This document shows, in pieces, positions 38,125 to 46,914 of a stretch of 64,000 nt of DNA (the first letter of the stretch is position 1; the number at the start of each line of letters is the position of its first letter). The position numbers and the translations under genes are program-made. A model generated the notes under the pieces. That model had not been told where the DNA came from and did no database searches. It saw only the letters and a list, made by a program, of their open reading frames with translations. The stretch comes from an uncultured Hoeflea sp. (GTDB taxonomy: Bacteria; Pseudomonadota; Alphaproteobacteria; Rhizobiales; Rhizobiaceae): NCBI RefSeq assembly GCF_947501405.1, contig NZ_CANMVK010000001.1, forward strand, positions 496,001-560,000. The letters run 5' to 3'.

Positions 38125-38436
38125 ATGCATACCTTCGCTAAGAAACAGATCCAGATCATTTGCGAACGGCCGATTCTCAAACGCGTTCGCCGCCATCTCG
38201 CCAGCACGGGCGTGAAGGGTTTTACGGTGTTGCCGGTGCTTTCGGGTTCGGGCTCTGAGGGCGAGTGGGACCGCGAGGGGCTGATTGGTGACGCCGGCCA
38301 GATGGTCATGGTGCTGGTGATTCTCGATGCGGATGATCTAGACCGGGTTCTGACCGACATTTTCGATGTCGTAAGCCCGCAAATGGGGGTGATAACCATC
38401 TCGGATGTGGAAGTGGTCAGGCCCGACCGGTTCTAG
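38125..38436 (+). CDS. sbtB: PII-like regulator of SbtA (SbtB-like)
   Basis: Protein of 103 residues with the ferredoxin-like PII fold: QIQIICERPILKRVRRHLASTGVKGFTVLPVLSG, followed by a short T-loop region (SGSEGEWDREGLIGDAGQMVMVLVILDADDL) and a C-terminal strand. In cyanobacteria SbtB binds AMP/cAMP and gates SbtA. The gene is 20 bases after sbtA on the same strand. GlnB/GlnK are unlikely because the T-loop is short and lacks the uridylylated Tyr motif. Confidence 0.85.
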   Translation: MHTFAKKQIQIICERPILKRVRRHLASTGVKGFTVLPVLSGSGSEGEWDREGLIGDAGQMVMVLVILDADDLDRVLTDIFDVVSPQMGVITISDVEVVRPDRF

Positions 38437-38524
38437 CCGGGCATTTGGATCGCGCGCGATCGGCTGCCGGCAAATGGCTTGACCGGTAAACCCGCCACGA
38501 TGTCGCGGGTCACGGTCTTGTGAT

Positions 38525-38542
38525 TTTCGTTTCTTTCGTTTT
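38525..38542. promoter_or_regulatory. Candidate GlpR autoregulatory operator
   Basis: TTTCGTTTCTTTCGTTTT, a near-perfect direct repeat of TTTCGTTT, 42-59 bases upstream of the glpR-like ATG. It closely matches the sequence in front of glpD at 23970. Confidence 0.6.
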
Positions 38543-38583
38543 AAACTGACAGCGAAACCATTTCCTCCGGCCTGTCTCGCATA

Positions 38584-39354
38584 ATGTATCTCTCTCCACG
38601 CCATGCTGAAATCATCGATCTCGCCAAACTCGAGGGGCGGGTGCTTGTCGATGAGCTCGCCACCCGGTTCGATGTTACCCCGCAGACGATCCGCAAGGAT
38701 CTCAACGATTTGTGCGAGCGGCAATTGCTCACCCGTATTCACGGCGGCGCGGTGGCCCCTTCGGGCACGCAGAACATGGAGTATGAGCAGCGCGGCAAAA
38801 TCGCGGCGGAGGAAAAGCAGGCGATTGGCACCGCCGCGGCGGCGCTTATTCCCGACCACGCATCACTGTTTATCAACATCGGCACCACCACCGAGGCGGT
38901 GAGCCAGGCGTTGCTGAAGCATGGCCGGTTGATGATCATCACCAACAACATCAACGTCGCCAACCGGATGCGGCCTTTCCCGCAGTTCGAGGTGGTGATC
39001 GCCGGTGGTGTGGTGCGGGCCTCCGATGGCGGCATTGTCGGCGAGGCGGCGGTGGATTTCATCCGCCAGTTCAAGGTGGATTATGCGGTGATCGGCACGT
39101 CGGCAATCGATCATGACGGCGCTTTGCTGGACTATGATTTCCGCGAGGTGAAGGTGGCGCAGGCGATCATCGCAAATGCGCGGCAGGTGATTCTTGTGGC
39201 CGATTCCACCAAGTTCGAGCGCACCGCTCCGGTGCGAATCGGTCATCTCGAACAGGTTGACACTTTCGTCACCGATCATTGTCCGGATGACAGGATCCGG
39301 GAGATTTGCGGTGAATTCGGCGTTGAGTTGATCGAGACAACCCGGATTTCCTGA
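38584..39354 (+). CDS. glpR: DeoR-family repressor, GlpR-like
   Basis: Regulator of 256 residues. The N-terminal DeoR helix-turn-helix (VLVDELATRFDVTPQTIRKDLNDLCERQLLTRIHGGAV) matches the family signature. The C-terminal sugar-phosphate sensor domain is of the DeoR ISOCOT fold, with INIGTTTEAVSQALLKH, ITNNINVANRM and VADSTKFER. GlpR repressors are relieved by glycerol 3-phosphate. It is 14 kb from glpDK, but near-identical T/C-rich operators stand upstream of both, supporting GlpR over other DeoR members. Confidence 0.85.
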   Translation: MYLSPRHAEIIDLAKLEGRVLVDELATRFDVTPQTIRKDLNDLCERQLLTRIHGGAVAPSGTQNMEYEQRGKIAAEEKQAIGTAAAALIPDHASLFINIGTTTEAVSQALLKHGRLMIITNNINVANRMRPFPQFEVVIAGGVVRASDGGIVGEAAVDFIRQFKVDYAVIGTSAIDHDGALLDYDFREVKVAQAIIANARQVILVADSTKFERTAPVRIGHLEQVDTFVTDHCPDDRIREICGEFGVELIETTRIS

Positions 39355-39652
39355 CCTGTTCACAGCGTGACGCGGGGCTCGCCGATCAAGGCTGGTTTTG
39401 ACCGTGTCGGACCTTCCGGCGAGACATATGGCGATTTTTCCACCTGTTGCTCACAAGTCACCCTTGCCCCCATGAAGCGTGTTTTGCTGAATGAATACGC
39501 GCTCAGGTTCTTTTTACGCCCGCTTGTTGCCACTATATAGCCCCACATAGTATGGCCCGCCTCTGCCCTTCGTGACCGCAGCGGAAGTGCCGCTGGCCCG
39601 GTTGCGGGCTGATCCGGGCCGGATGCAATTTTTTTGACAAAGCAGGTTTATA
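39355..39652. other. Intergenic region upstream of the RND pump
   Basis: About 300 bases between glpR and the efflux adaptor gene. It holds AT-rich patches around 39480-39555 (including CTATATAG) that probably carry the promoter. No regulator gene is present beside the pump and no convincing operator is seen. Confidence 0.4.
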
Positions 39653-40798
39653 ATGGCCAAGCCAAGGTTTCACACCGTCGCCGCGTTTGTGGTTTTCATC
39701 GCTGCGGCCGCATGGGTGCTGACAGGGGAATTCTCTTCGATCGGCAGTGCCGCAGAGGAAGGCGCCGATGAGCCGGTGCAGGCCGAAGTGTCTGCTGAAG
39801 CAGCAGAGCGGCCGTTGCGCACCGTCGCCGTGGTTGAGCCTGATTTTATCGATCACAGCCGCATCATCCGGATTTCCGGCGTGACCGCGCCGGACAAGCG
39901 TGTGACCCTTGCGACCCGCAGCGCGGGGATTCTGGGCGATCTCAATGTCGACAAGGGCGACCGGGTCAATGCCGGTGAAATCATTTTGGTGCTCGACGGC
40001 TCTGAGAAGGCGGCGATGGTTGTGACCGCCCGGGCGCTGCTCGACCAGCGCCAAAGGGAGGCCGAAAACATAGAGCGGTTGGTCAAGAACGGCATCGCGC
40101 CAACCACGCAAAGCGATACCGCCCGCTCCGCACTGGCCTCCGCAAGGTCCCAGCTTGAAATGGCCGAGGCCGATGTTGACCGGTTGACGGTGACCGCACC
40201 GTTTTCAGGCGTGATCGACCAGGTCATGGTCGAGGAGGGCGGCTGGATGCCGTCGGGCGAGGCGGTCGCGGTGCTGCTGCAGCTCGACCCTGTGGTGGCG
40301 CGTGGCGAAGTGAGCGAACGCGACATTGCGCAAGTGGCGGTGGGGCGGCCAGCGGATGTGCGGCTGATCAGCGGCGACGTGGTGACCGGTCGCGTGCGCC
40401 ATATCAGCCTGGAAGCCACACCCGGCACCCGCACATTTCCCATCGAAATCGAGATCGACAATCCCGATAACCGGGTTCCTGCCGGGATGACGGCAGAAAT
40501 CATGATCAAGTCGGAGACGGTCACTGCGGTCAAGCTGCCGCGCTCGGTGGTCACGCTCGACGCGGCCGGCAATCTGGGCCTGCGCATTCTCCGGGCCAAT
40601 TCCACCGTCGGCTTTGTGCCCATAGACCTGATTGATGACGCGCCTGACGGGCTGGTGCTCGGCGGCGTGCCGCTGGATGCGACCATCATCGTCGCCGGGC
40701 AGGACCTGGTCAGCGAAGGCGAGACCGTTAATGCGGTGGTGACCGATGGCAACACGGTTGCCGGCGTGGCCGCGCAGACGCCGGATGCGTCGCGATGA
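39653..40798 (+). CDS. RND efflux periplasmic adaptor (membrane fusion protein)
   Basis: HlyD/AcrA-type adaptor of 381 residues with an N-terminal hydrophobic anchor (VAAFVVFIAAAAWVLTG). It has the split lipoyl domain (ATRSAGILGDLNVDKGDRVNAGEIILVLD and the matching TVTAPFSGVIDQVMVEEGGWM half), a coiled-coil hairpin between them (about residues 120-185), a beta-barrel and a membrane-proximal domain. It links the inner-membrane pump encoded next to an outer-membrane channel encoded elsewhere. Its stop overlaps the pump start by four bases. Confidence 0.92.
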   Translation: MAKPRFHTVAAFVVFIAAAAWVLTGEFSSIGSAAEEGADEPVQAEVSAEAAERPLRTVAVVEPDFIDHSRIIRISGVTAPDKRVTLATRSAGILGDLNVDKGDRVNAGEIILVLDGSEKAAMVVTARALLDQRQREAENIERLVKNGIAPTTQSDTARSALASARSQLEMAEADVDRLTVTAPFSGVIDQVMVEEGGWMPSGEAVAVLLQLDPVVARGEVSERDIAQVAVGRPADVRLISGDVVTGRVRHISLEATPGTRTFPIEIEIDNPDNRVPAGMTAEIMIKSETVTAVKLPRSVVTLDAAGNLGLRILRANSTVGFVPIDLIDDAPDGLVLGGVPLDATIIVAGQDLVSEGETVNAVVTDGNTVAGVAAQTPDASR

Positions 40799-43700
40799 AT
40801 TTCGTCGACCTCGCCATTCGCAATGCGCGGCTGACCATTGCCGTGCTTATGTTCCTGGTGGTCGCCGGGACGATGTCCTACATCTCGATTCCCAAGGAAG
40901 CCGAGCCGGACATCAAGATTCCGATCATCTATGTCTCGCTGAGCTATTCGGGGATATCGCCGGAGGATTCGGAGCGGCTGCTGTTGCGTCCGATGGAAGC
41001 CAAGCTCAAGAACATCACCGGCATCAAGGAGATGCGCTCCACCGCCTATCAGGGCGGCGGCAATGTGGTGATCGAATTCACCGCCGGCGCCGATCTTGCC
41101 AAGGCGCTGGATGACGTGCGCAACAAGGTTTCCGACGCCAAGCCGGATTTGCCCGAAGGCGCGGACGAACCGTCGGTCAACGAGGTCAATATCTCCGAAT
41201 TTCCGGTGTTGGTGGTCACGCTGTCGGGCGATGTGCCCGAGCGGGCGCTGACCCGGGCGGCGCGCGAATTGCGCGACCGGATGGAAGAGGTATCCGGGGT
41301 GCTGGAAGCCTCGCTTCAGGGCGCGCGCGACGATCTGGTTGAGGTGATCATCGATCCGGTCAAACTGTCATCTTATGACATGAAGCTCGATCAGTTGATC
41401 GCCGGGGTCAATGCGTCCAACTCCGTTGTCGCTGCCGGCGCGTTGGAAGGCGAGGAAGGCCGTTACGCGGTCAAGGTGCCGCTGCTGATTGAAACGGTCG
41501 AGGACGTCGCCAATCTGCCTATCATTGCCGGACCCAACGCGGTGGTGCGGGCGCGTGATCTCGCAACCATCCGCTCGACTTTCAAGGACGCCACCACGGT
41601 AACACGGCTTGACGGCAAACCGGCGATCGCCATCGAGGTGTCCAAACGCACCGGCGCCAATCTCGTGGAGACCGTGGATGCGGTCAAAGAGGTGGCGCAA
41701 GAGTTCGAGCCCTTGCTGCCTGAAGGCGCGGAGATCGGGTTTAGCCAGGACAAGTCGACTTCGATCCGGCAGTTGCTCAGCGATTTGCAGAATTCGGTGC
41801 TGACTGCGGTGATCCTCGTGTTCATCGTCATCCTGTATGCGCTGTCGGGCCGCGCCTCGCTGCTGATCGGTTTCGCGATTCCGGCTTCGTTCCTGATGGG
41901 CATTCTGGCTCTGTCGCTGGCCGGGCTGACCGTCAACATCGTGGTTTTGTTCAGCCTTATTCTGGCGGTGGGTATGCTGGTCGATGACGCGATCATCGTC
42001 ACCGAGTTCGCTGAGCGGCGGATGGCCGAGGGTATGGACCGCAAGGAGGCGTTCTCGCTTGCGGCCAAGCGCATGGCAGGGCCGGTGACGGCGGCGACGC
42101 TCACACGTGTGGCCGCGTTTTCGCCTCTGCTTTTCTGGCCGGGCGTTGTCGGCGAGTTCATGAAATACATGCCGATTACGCTGATCGCCACGCTGTCGGC
42201 GTCACTGCTTTACGCGCTGGTGTTCACGCCTACGCTGGGGGCGATGTTCGCCAAACCGGCGATTGAGGACGGCCCGAAGCGCGACGGGCTTTACATGCGC
42301 TTTGTTGCGCGCGCGGTGCGTCACCCCTTCATCGTGGTGTTCTTCACGCTTGCAGCGCTGGTGGCGGTGCCCGCAACCTACGGGTTCTACGGAAAAGGCG
42401 TCGAGTTCTTCCCGGATGTGGAGCCTGAATACGGCCTTTTGTATGTGCATGCCCGCGGCAATCTTTCGCTCGAAGAGAAAGATCGCGCCGTGCGGCTGGT
42501 CGAGGAACGTATTCTCGGCTGGCCGGGGCTGAGCAGCGTTTACACCCGGGTCGGCAATGTCGGCGGCGGCGGCAATGATGTCGCCGAGGATGTGGTTGGA
42601 GTCATCCAGTATGAGTTCGTGGATTGGCGCGAGCGCAAGCCTGCCGGCGAGATTCTTGAGGATTTCCGCCGCGAACTGACCGGATTCCCGGGCGTGGAGA
42701 TCGAGGTGCAGGTGCCCGAGGGCGGACCGCCCACCGGCAAGGCGATCCAGATCCAGCTTTCAGCCGTCGATCCGGCCGGGCTTGCCGATGTCGCGCGCCG
42801 GGTTGCTGCACAACTTGAACAGACGCCGGGGGTGATCGACATCACCGACGGCCTGCCGCCGCCCGGGGTGGACTGGGAGATCAAGGTCGACCGGTCGATC
42901 GCTGCGCGTTACGGCATCGGTCCATCCTCGGTGGGCACCGTGGTGCAGCTGGTCACCTCGGGTCTCAAACTCACCGACTACCGGCCGGCCGGTGTCGATG
43001 ACGCCGTCGACATCCGATTGCGCTTGCCCGAGGAGCGGCGGACCTTGTCGACGCTGGACGATCTTAGAATCGAGACGGCTCAAGGCTCGGTCCCGATTTC
43101 CAATTTTGTCACCCGCGAACCTGCCCCGAGCGTCGGCACCCTCAACCGCATCGATGGCGTGCGCACCATCACCGTGGAGGCTGGGATTACCGAAGGTCTG
43201 CAGGCCGACCCGGTGCGCAAGGGCATTGTTGCCGAGCTCGAAAAAGCCAATCTCGAAGCGCTGGGCATTCGCTGGAAGCTGGCGGGCGAGGACGAGGAAC
43301 AGCAGGCGGCAATGGCGTTCCTGTCCAAGGCCTTTGGCGCTGCGATCTTTCTGATCTTCGTTGTGCTGCTGGCGCAGTTCAACCGGTTCCTGTCGGTGGC
43401 GCTGGTGCTCTCCGCGGTGGTGATGTCGACCATCGGCGTGTTTCTAGGTTTGCTGATCATGGCCCAGCCGTTCGGGATCGTCATGACCGGCATCGGCGTC
43501 ATCGCGCTGGCCGGCGTGGTGGTCAACAACAACATCGTGCTGATTGACACCTATGATCATCTGCGCCGCGAGGGCCGCGACAAGCTCGACGCCATTCTCG
43601 AAACCTGCCGGGAACGCGCGCGGCCGGTGGTGCTGACCGCGGTCACGGCGATTCTGGGCGTTTTGCCGATTGCGTTCGGCTTCAACCTGGAACTGATGGC

Positions 43701-43941
43701 CCATGAGACCACCTATGGCGCTCCGTCTACCCAATGGTGGATCTCGCTGTCGAGCGCGATCGTGTTCGGCCTGGCGTTCTCCACCGTTCTCACACTGGTG
43801 GTGACGCCTTCGCTGTTGATGATCGTCACCCGCTCCAAAGACAGCAAGGTGACGGCCTGGTGGCAACGCGTGAAGGCGAGGATCGGGCTGGGAGCCAAGC
43901 GGCGCGACGCCGGCAAGGCAATCAGCGAACCGGCCGAGTGA
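40795..43941 (+). CDS. RND-family efflux transporter permease
   Basis: Proton-driven exporter of 1048 residues, standard RND length, with twelve transmembrane spans and two large periplasmic loops. The N-terminus is NFVDLAIRNARLTIAVLMFLVV. TM4 carries the proton-relay Asp pair in GMLVDDAIIVTEF, and the pseudo-repeat in the second half has VNNNIVLIDTYDHL. The sequence is nearer to the lesser-studied HAE-1-like RND pumps of alphaproteobacteria than to AcrB, so the substrate is not predictable. No TolC-type gene is nearby. Confidence 0.93.
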   Translation: MNFVDLAIRNARLTIAVLMFLVVAGTMSYISIPKEAEPDIKIPIIYVSLSYSGISPEDSERLLLRPMEAKLKNITGIKEMRSTAYQGGGNVVIEFTAGADLAKALDDVRNKVSDAKPDLPEGADEPSVNEVNISEFPVLVVTLSGDVPERALTRAARELRDRMEEVSGVLEASLQGARDDLVEVIIDPVKLSSYDMKLDQLIAGVNASNSVVAAGALEGEEGRYAVKVPLLIETVEDVANLPIIAGPNAVVRARDLATIRSTFKDATTVTRLDGKPAIAIEVSKRTGANLVETVDAVKEVAQEFEPLLPEGAEIGFSQDKSTSIRQLLSDLQNSVLTAVILVFIVILYALSGRASLLIGFAIPASFLMGILALSLAGLTVNIVVLFSLILAVGMLVDDAIIVTEFAERRMAEGMDRKEAFSLAAKRMAGPVTAATLTRVAAFSPLLFWPGVVGEFMKYMPITLIATLSASLLYALVFTPTLGAMFAKPAIEDGPKRDGLYMRFVARAVRHPFIVVFFTLAALVAVPATYGFYGKGVEFFPDVEPEYGLLYVHARGNLSLEEKDRAVRLVEERILGWPGLSSVYTRVGNVGGGGNDVAEDVVGVIQYEFVDWRERKPAGEILEDFRRELTGFPGVEIEVQVPEGGPPTGKAIQIQLSAVDPAGLADVARRVAAQLEQTPGVIDITDGLPPPGVDWEIKVDRSIAARYGIGPSSVGTVVQLVTSGLKLTDYRPAGVDDAVDIRLRLPEERRTLSTLDDLRIETAQGSVPISNFVTREPAPSVGTLNRIDGVRTITVEAGITEGLQADPVRKGIVAELEKANLEALGIRWKLAGEDEEQQAAMAFLSKAFGAAIFLIFVVLLAQFNRFLSVALVLSAVVMSTIGVFLGLLIMAQPFGIVMTGIGVIALAGVVVNNNIVLIDTYDHLRREGRDKLDAILETCRERARPVVLTAVTAILGVLPIAFGFNLELMAHETTYGAPSTQWWISLSSAIVFGLAFSTVLTLVVTPSLLMIVTRSKDSKVTAWWQRVKARIGLGAKRRDAGKAISEPAE

Positions 43942-43996
43942 CCGGCTGGCGTCCGGGGCTCGTGTTCCCGGGCGTCGGTCTTTGGTGACGACCGTG

Positions 43997-44968
43997 TCAC
44001 TCCGGGCGGCAGATCTGTTTGGCTCTGATGGCCTGCGCGGTGCGCACGATCAGGGTGGCGACCGAAAAGGCCAGGACTGTGGTGAGCGCAAAGCCGATGA
44101 TGCGGTGGTATTGCGATCCGGTCTCGTGTGCAAACACGAATGACGCCACGGCAAGGGCAGCGACCGGGAAGGTCAACGCCCACCAGGACAGGGCGAAAGG
44201 CAGGCGGAAAAACCGCGGTGCCTGGGTCAGCACCACCAGCGCAAACACATAGCCGGCATTGAGCAGGATACGGCCGAAGGCATCGACGTCTCCGGTCAGC
44301 CGCACCCAGGCCACGAAAGCCACCGCTGGCGGTGCGATGAGAATGACCAGGGTCGGCATCAACCGGCCCGGAAGCGGGTCGTGAAAGATCAACCGGTTCA
44401 TTACCAGGGTCAGCAGCACCAGCCAGAACATCAATCCGGCGGAGAAGAACAGCCAGGAGAGTTCGATCGCGCCAAAGCCGACGCCGGCGAGCGGCACGAT
44501 GACATTGCCCACTGCGGGAATGAACCAGGCCGGCGACAGATGCACGGCCTGAAACGAGCGATGGCCGATCCAGTTGGCGATAACGCTGAGCGCCAGCACG
44601 GCCTGGGCTGCGGCGCCGACGCCCCAGATCGCGTAGGCCAGGCCGGGATAGAGCGGGGCAAGTGCTGTGCCCAGAAGCAACAGCGATATCGAGATCGTCG
44701 GGAAGAATGCGACGCGAACAGGGTGGTTCCATTCCGAGCGCACGGCCTCGGGGTGACGCCGCAGTTTGAGTGCGTAGAAAAATCCCAGCACCAGGAACAC
44801 AACCACGGCCGCGCCCAAAACGGCTTGTGAAAGAGGCAATGTCGAACCAGCAGCGCGTTCGGCCGCCGCGAGCGCCAGCGTCAGGCCCAACAGGCCCATC
44901 ATGACGGCGAAGAAGGTGACCGGGAAATTCTCAAGCCGGTCCGGCTCGGATGAGGACATATCGACCAT
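43997..44968 (-). CDS. SLAC1/TehA-family anion channel or transporter
   Basis: Membrane protein of 323 residues with ten hydrophobic helices typical of the TDT (tellurite-resistance/dicarboxylate, SLAC1-like) family. It starts LENFPVTFFAVMMGLLGLTLAL and contains the HLSPAWFIPAVGNVIVPLAG block. I prefer the ATG at 44968, with AAGGA upstream, over 44989, which has none. Substrates of family members include anions such as nitrate, chloride, sulfite and malate. It is convergent with the RND pump. Confidence 0.85.
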   Translation of the reverse strand: MVDMSSSEPDRLENFPVTFFAVMMGLLGLTLALAAAERAAGSTLPLSQAVLGAAVVVFLVLGFFYALKLRRHPEAVRSEWNHPVRVAFFPTISISLLLLGTALAPLYPGLAYAIWGVGAAAQAVLALSVIANWIGHRSFQAVHLSPAWFIPAVGNVIVPLAGVGFGAIELSWLFFSAGLMFWLVLLTLVMNRLIFHDPLPGRLMPTLVILIAPPAVAFVAWVRLTGDVDAFGRILLNAGYVFALVVLTQAPRFFRLPFALSWWALTFPVAALAVASFVFAHETGSQYHRIIGFALTTVLAFSVATLIVRTAQAIRAKQICRPE

Positions 44969-45457
44969 GATCGGCAGGCTTCCTTTCATCGCTGCATGGG
45001 TCCGGCAGACGGCGGAATGTGGCGCTAACCTAGTCTTTGTCAGCCGACGCGGCGCAAATCCTTGACACTGATCAATCCGCAGACCGTCCTCGTGTCTGGC
45101 AACGGCTGTTCCGAGCTTAGCCGAACCGAACAGGGTTCGGCCACCAGGCGAGGTTTTCGAGAAAGGAGATCAGTACGGCTTCGCCGGCGCATGTAGCTCA
45201 AGCGTGCAATGGCTGGTGTGTTGAGCGGCTGTGGCGTCACCCGAACGGCGAAAATCGATGCAGCCTTTGCCGGTTTTGAAAGCTGATCGTCCGGCCTACC
45301 ACCGCTTGTCAAACATGTTTCGGTTTGAACGTGCCGGACTCACAGGATCCGAATTGCGGGATTTGGCGCGGTGGAAGCGATGCTGTATGAGATTCCCGGC
45401 GCTTGAACGGATTTTTTGGCCAGGTTGGCAAAGGCATTTTTGTTGGGGAGCGGGCAT
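44969..45457. other. Divergent intergenic region, about 490 bases, no gene seen
   Basis: Between the TehA/SLAC1-like gene and the MscS channel gene. Open frames here lack Shine-Dalgarno sequences and protein-like composition. I found no tRNA or other RNA structure by eye. It probably contains both promoters. Confidence 0.45.
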
Positions 45458-46879
45458 TTGAACGGACGCATTCGGGCATGGGCGGTGGTGGCAGCGATTG
45501 CGCTCATGCTGCCGGTATCCGGTTACGCACAAGAGGCCATGGAGGCCAATGAGGCCGCGCCGATCGCGCTCGAGCAAACCACGCAGGGCGACGCTGAAAT
45601 CCGCCAGCGGCTGATGGCCATTTTCGATGAGATCGACTCGCTTGCGCAGGTCACCGTCTGGGTGCGTGAGGGTGTGGTTGTGCTGTCGGGCAAGGTCGCC
45701 AATGACAGCGGGGCAGCGCGCGCAGTGCGTCTGGCGCAACGCGTCCAGGGCGCGGTGGAAGTGGAGGACGAGATTGCCCGCACGCTCAGCGTCGAGGACA
45801 ATCTCAACCCGCTGATCGAGCGCACCGAAGATGCGATCGGCACCGTCAGCCGCGCCTGGCCGCTCTATGCGATTGCGTTGGCGGCAATGATCCTGGTGGC
45901 CTTTGTCGGCCATTTGATCGCTTCGGCCGGGCGCTTCTGGCGCTGGGTCGCGCCCAATCCCTTCATCGCCCGGCTGATCGGCCAGTCAATCCGCATCGTC
46001 AGCATCCTGGGTGGTGTGTTGCTGGCGCTGAGCATTCTCGATGCGATGGCGCTGTTCGGCGCGGCAGCGGGCGGCGCCGGTCTGGTTGGTCTCGCGGTGG
46101 GCTTTGCGGTCAAGGATACGATCGAAAACTACATCGCCAGCGTGATGCTGAGCCTGCGCCAGCCGTTCCGGGCGGATGATCACGTGGTCATCAACGACAT
46201 GGAGGGCGTGGTGGTGCGGCTGACTTCGCGGGCCACGATATTGATGACGCTGGATGGAAATCATCTGCGAATCCCCAATGCGGAGGTCTTCAAGGGCGTC
46301 ATTTTGAATTACACCACCAACCCGCAACGGCGGCTGAGTTTCAAACTCGGGGTCGACGCCAATGACAATCCGATCGACGCTTCCAATGCCGGTCTGGAGG
46401 CGCTCAAGGCGCTGGATTTCATTCTCGATGCGCCGCAAACATCGGCCTACATCGTCGAGGTCGGCGATTCCAATATCGTTTTGGGCTTCTCGGCCTGGGT
46501 CGACCAGCGCGACACCGATTTTCTCAAGGCCCGCAGTGCCGCGATCAATTCCGTCAAAACCATGCTTGAAGACAAAGGGTTCACACTGCCCGAGCCGATC
46601 TACCGGGTGCGGCTCGACGGCGCAGCCGGGGTGTCGGATAGCTTGCGGGGCGGTGGCGATAGCGGTTCGCCCGCCGACCGTCCGGGCGATCGGGGCAAGG
46701 CTTCGGACGCGCCAAGCCAGGAGGGTGTTCAGCCGGCCGAGGCCAAGACTTCGGAGGAAATCGCCAGGAGCGTTGAGGTGGATGTCTCGCCCGACGAGGA
46801 TGTTCGCCGTCAGGCAGCTCAAGATCGCGCCGTGGACGGCACCGAGGATCTGCTGAGCGATCAGCGTCCCGTCGAATAG
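45458..46879 (+). CDS. Mechanosensitive channel (MscS family) with N-terminal periplasmic BON domain
   Basis: Protein of 473 residues from the TTG at 45458, preceded by GGGGAG at seven bases. A signal peptide (ending SGYAQ) precedes a BON domain (about 43-107; ITVW-type strand, VVVLSGKVANDSGAARAVRLAQRVQGAVEVEDEI). Three TM helices follow, and TM3 is the Gly/Ala-rich pore helix AAGGAGLVGLAVGFAVKDTIENYIASV. The MscS beta domain includes DHVVINDMEGVVVRLTSRATILMTLDGNHLRIPNAEV. The last 85 residues are an acidic, disordered tail. It protects against hypo-osmotic shock; BON may bind the envelope. Confidence 0.88.
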   Translation: MNGRIRAWAVVAAIALMLPVSGYAQEAMEANEAAPIALEQTTQGDAEIRQRLMAIFDEIDSLAQVTVWVREGVVVLSGKVANDSGAARAVRLAQRVQGAVEVEDEIARTLSVEDNLNPLIERTEDAIGTVSRAWPLYAIALAAMILVAFVGHLIASAGRFWRWVAPNPFIARLIGQSIRIVSILGGVLLALSILDAMALFGAAAGGAGLVGLAVGFAVKDTIENYIASVMLSLRQPFRADDHVVINDMEGVVVRLTSRATILMTLDGNHLRIPNAEVFKGVILNYTTNPQRRLSFKLGVDANDNPIDASNAGLEALKALDFILDAPQTSAYIVEVGDSNIVLGFSAWVDQRDTDFLKARSAAINSVKTMLEDKGFTLPEPIYRVRLDGAAGVSDSLRGGGDSGSPADRPGDRGKASDAPSQEGVQPAEAKTSEEIARSVEVDVSPDEDVRRQAAQDRAVDGTEDLLSDQRPVE

Positions 46880-46914
46880 GCGGCCCGTCGAACAGGCCGC
46901 CCGGGCGCCCGGCG

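Noticed and set aside
45040-45312. 90-codon minus-strand frame in the SLAC1-MscS gap
   Set aside because: No Shine-Dalgarno sequence, low-complexity basic composition, no family resemblance.
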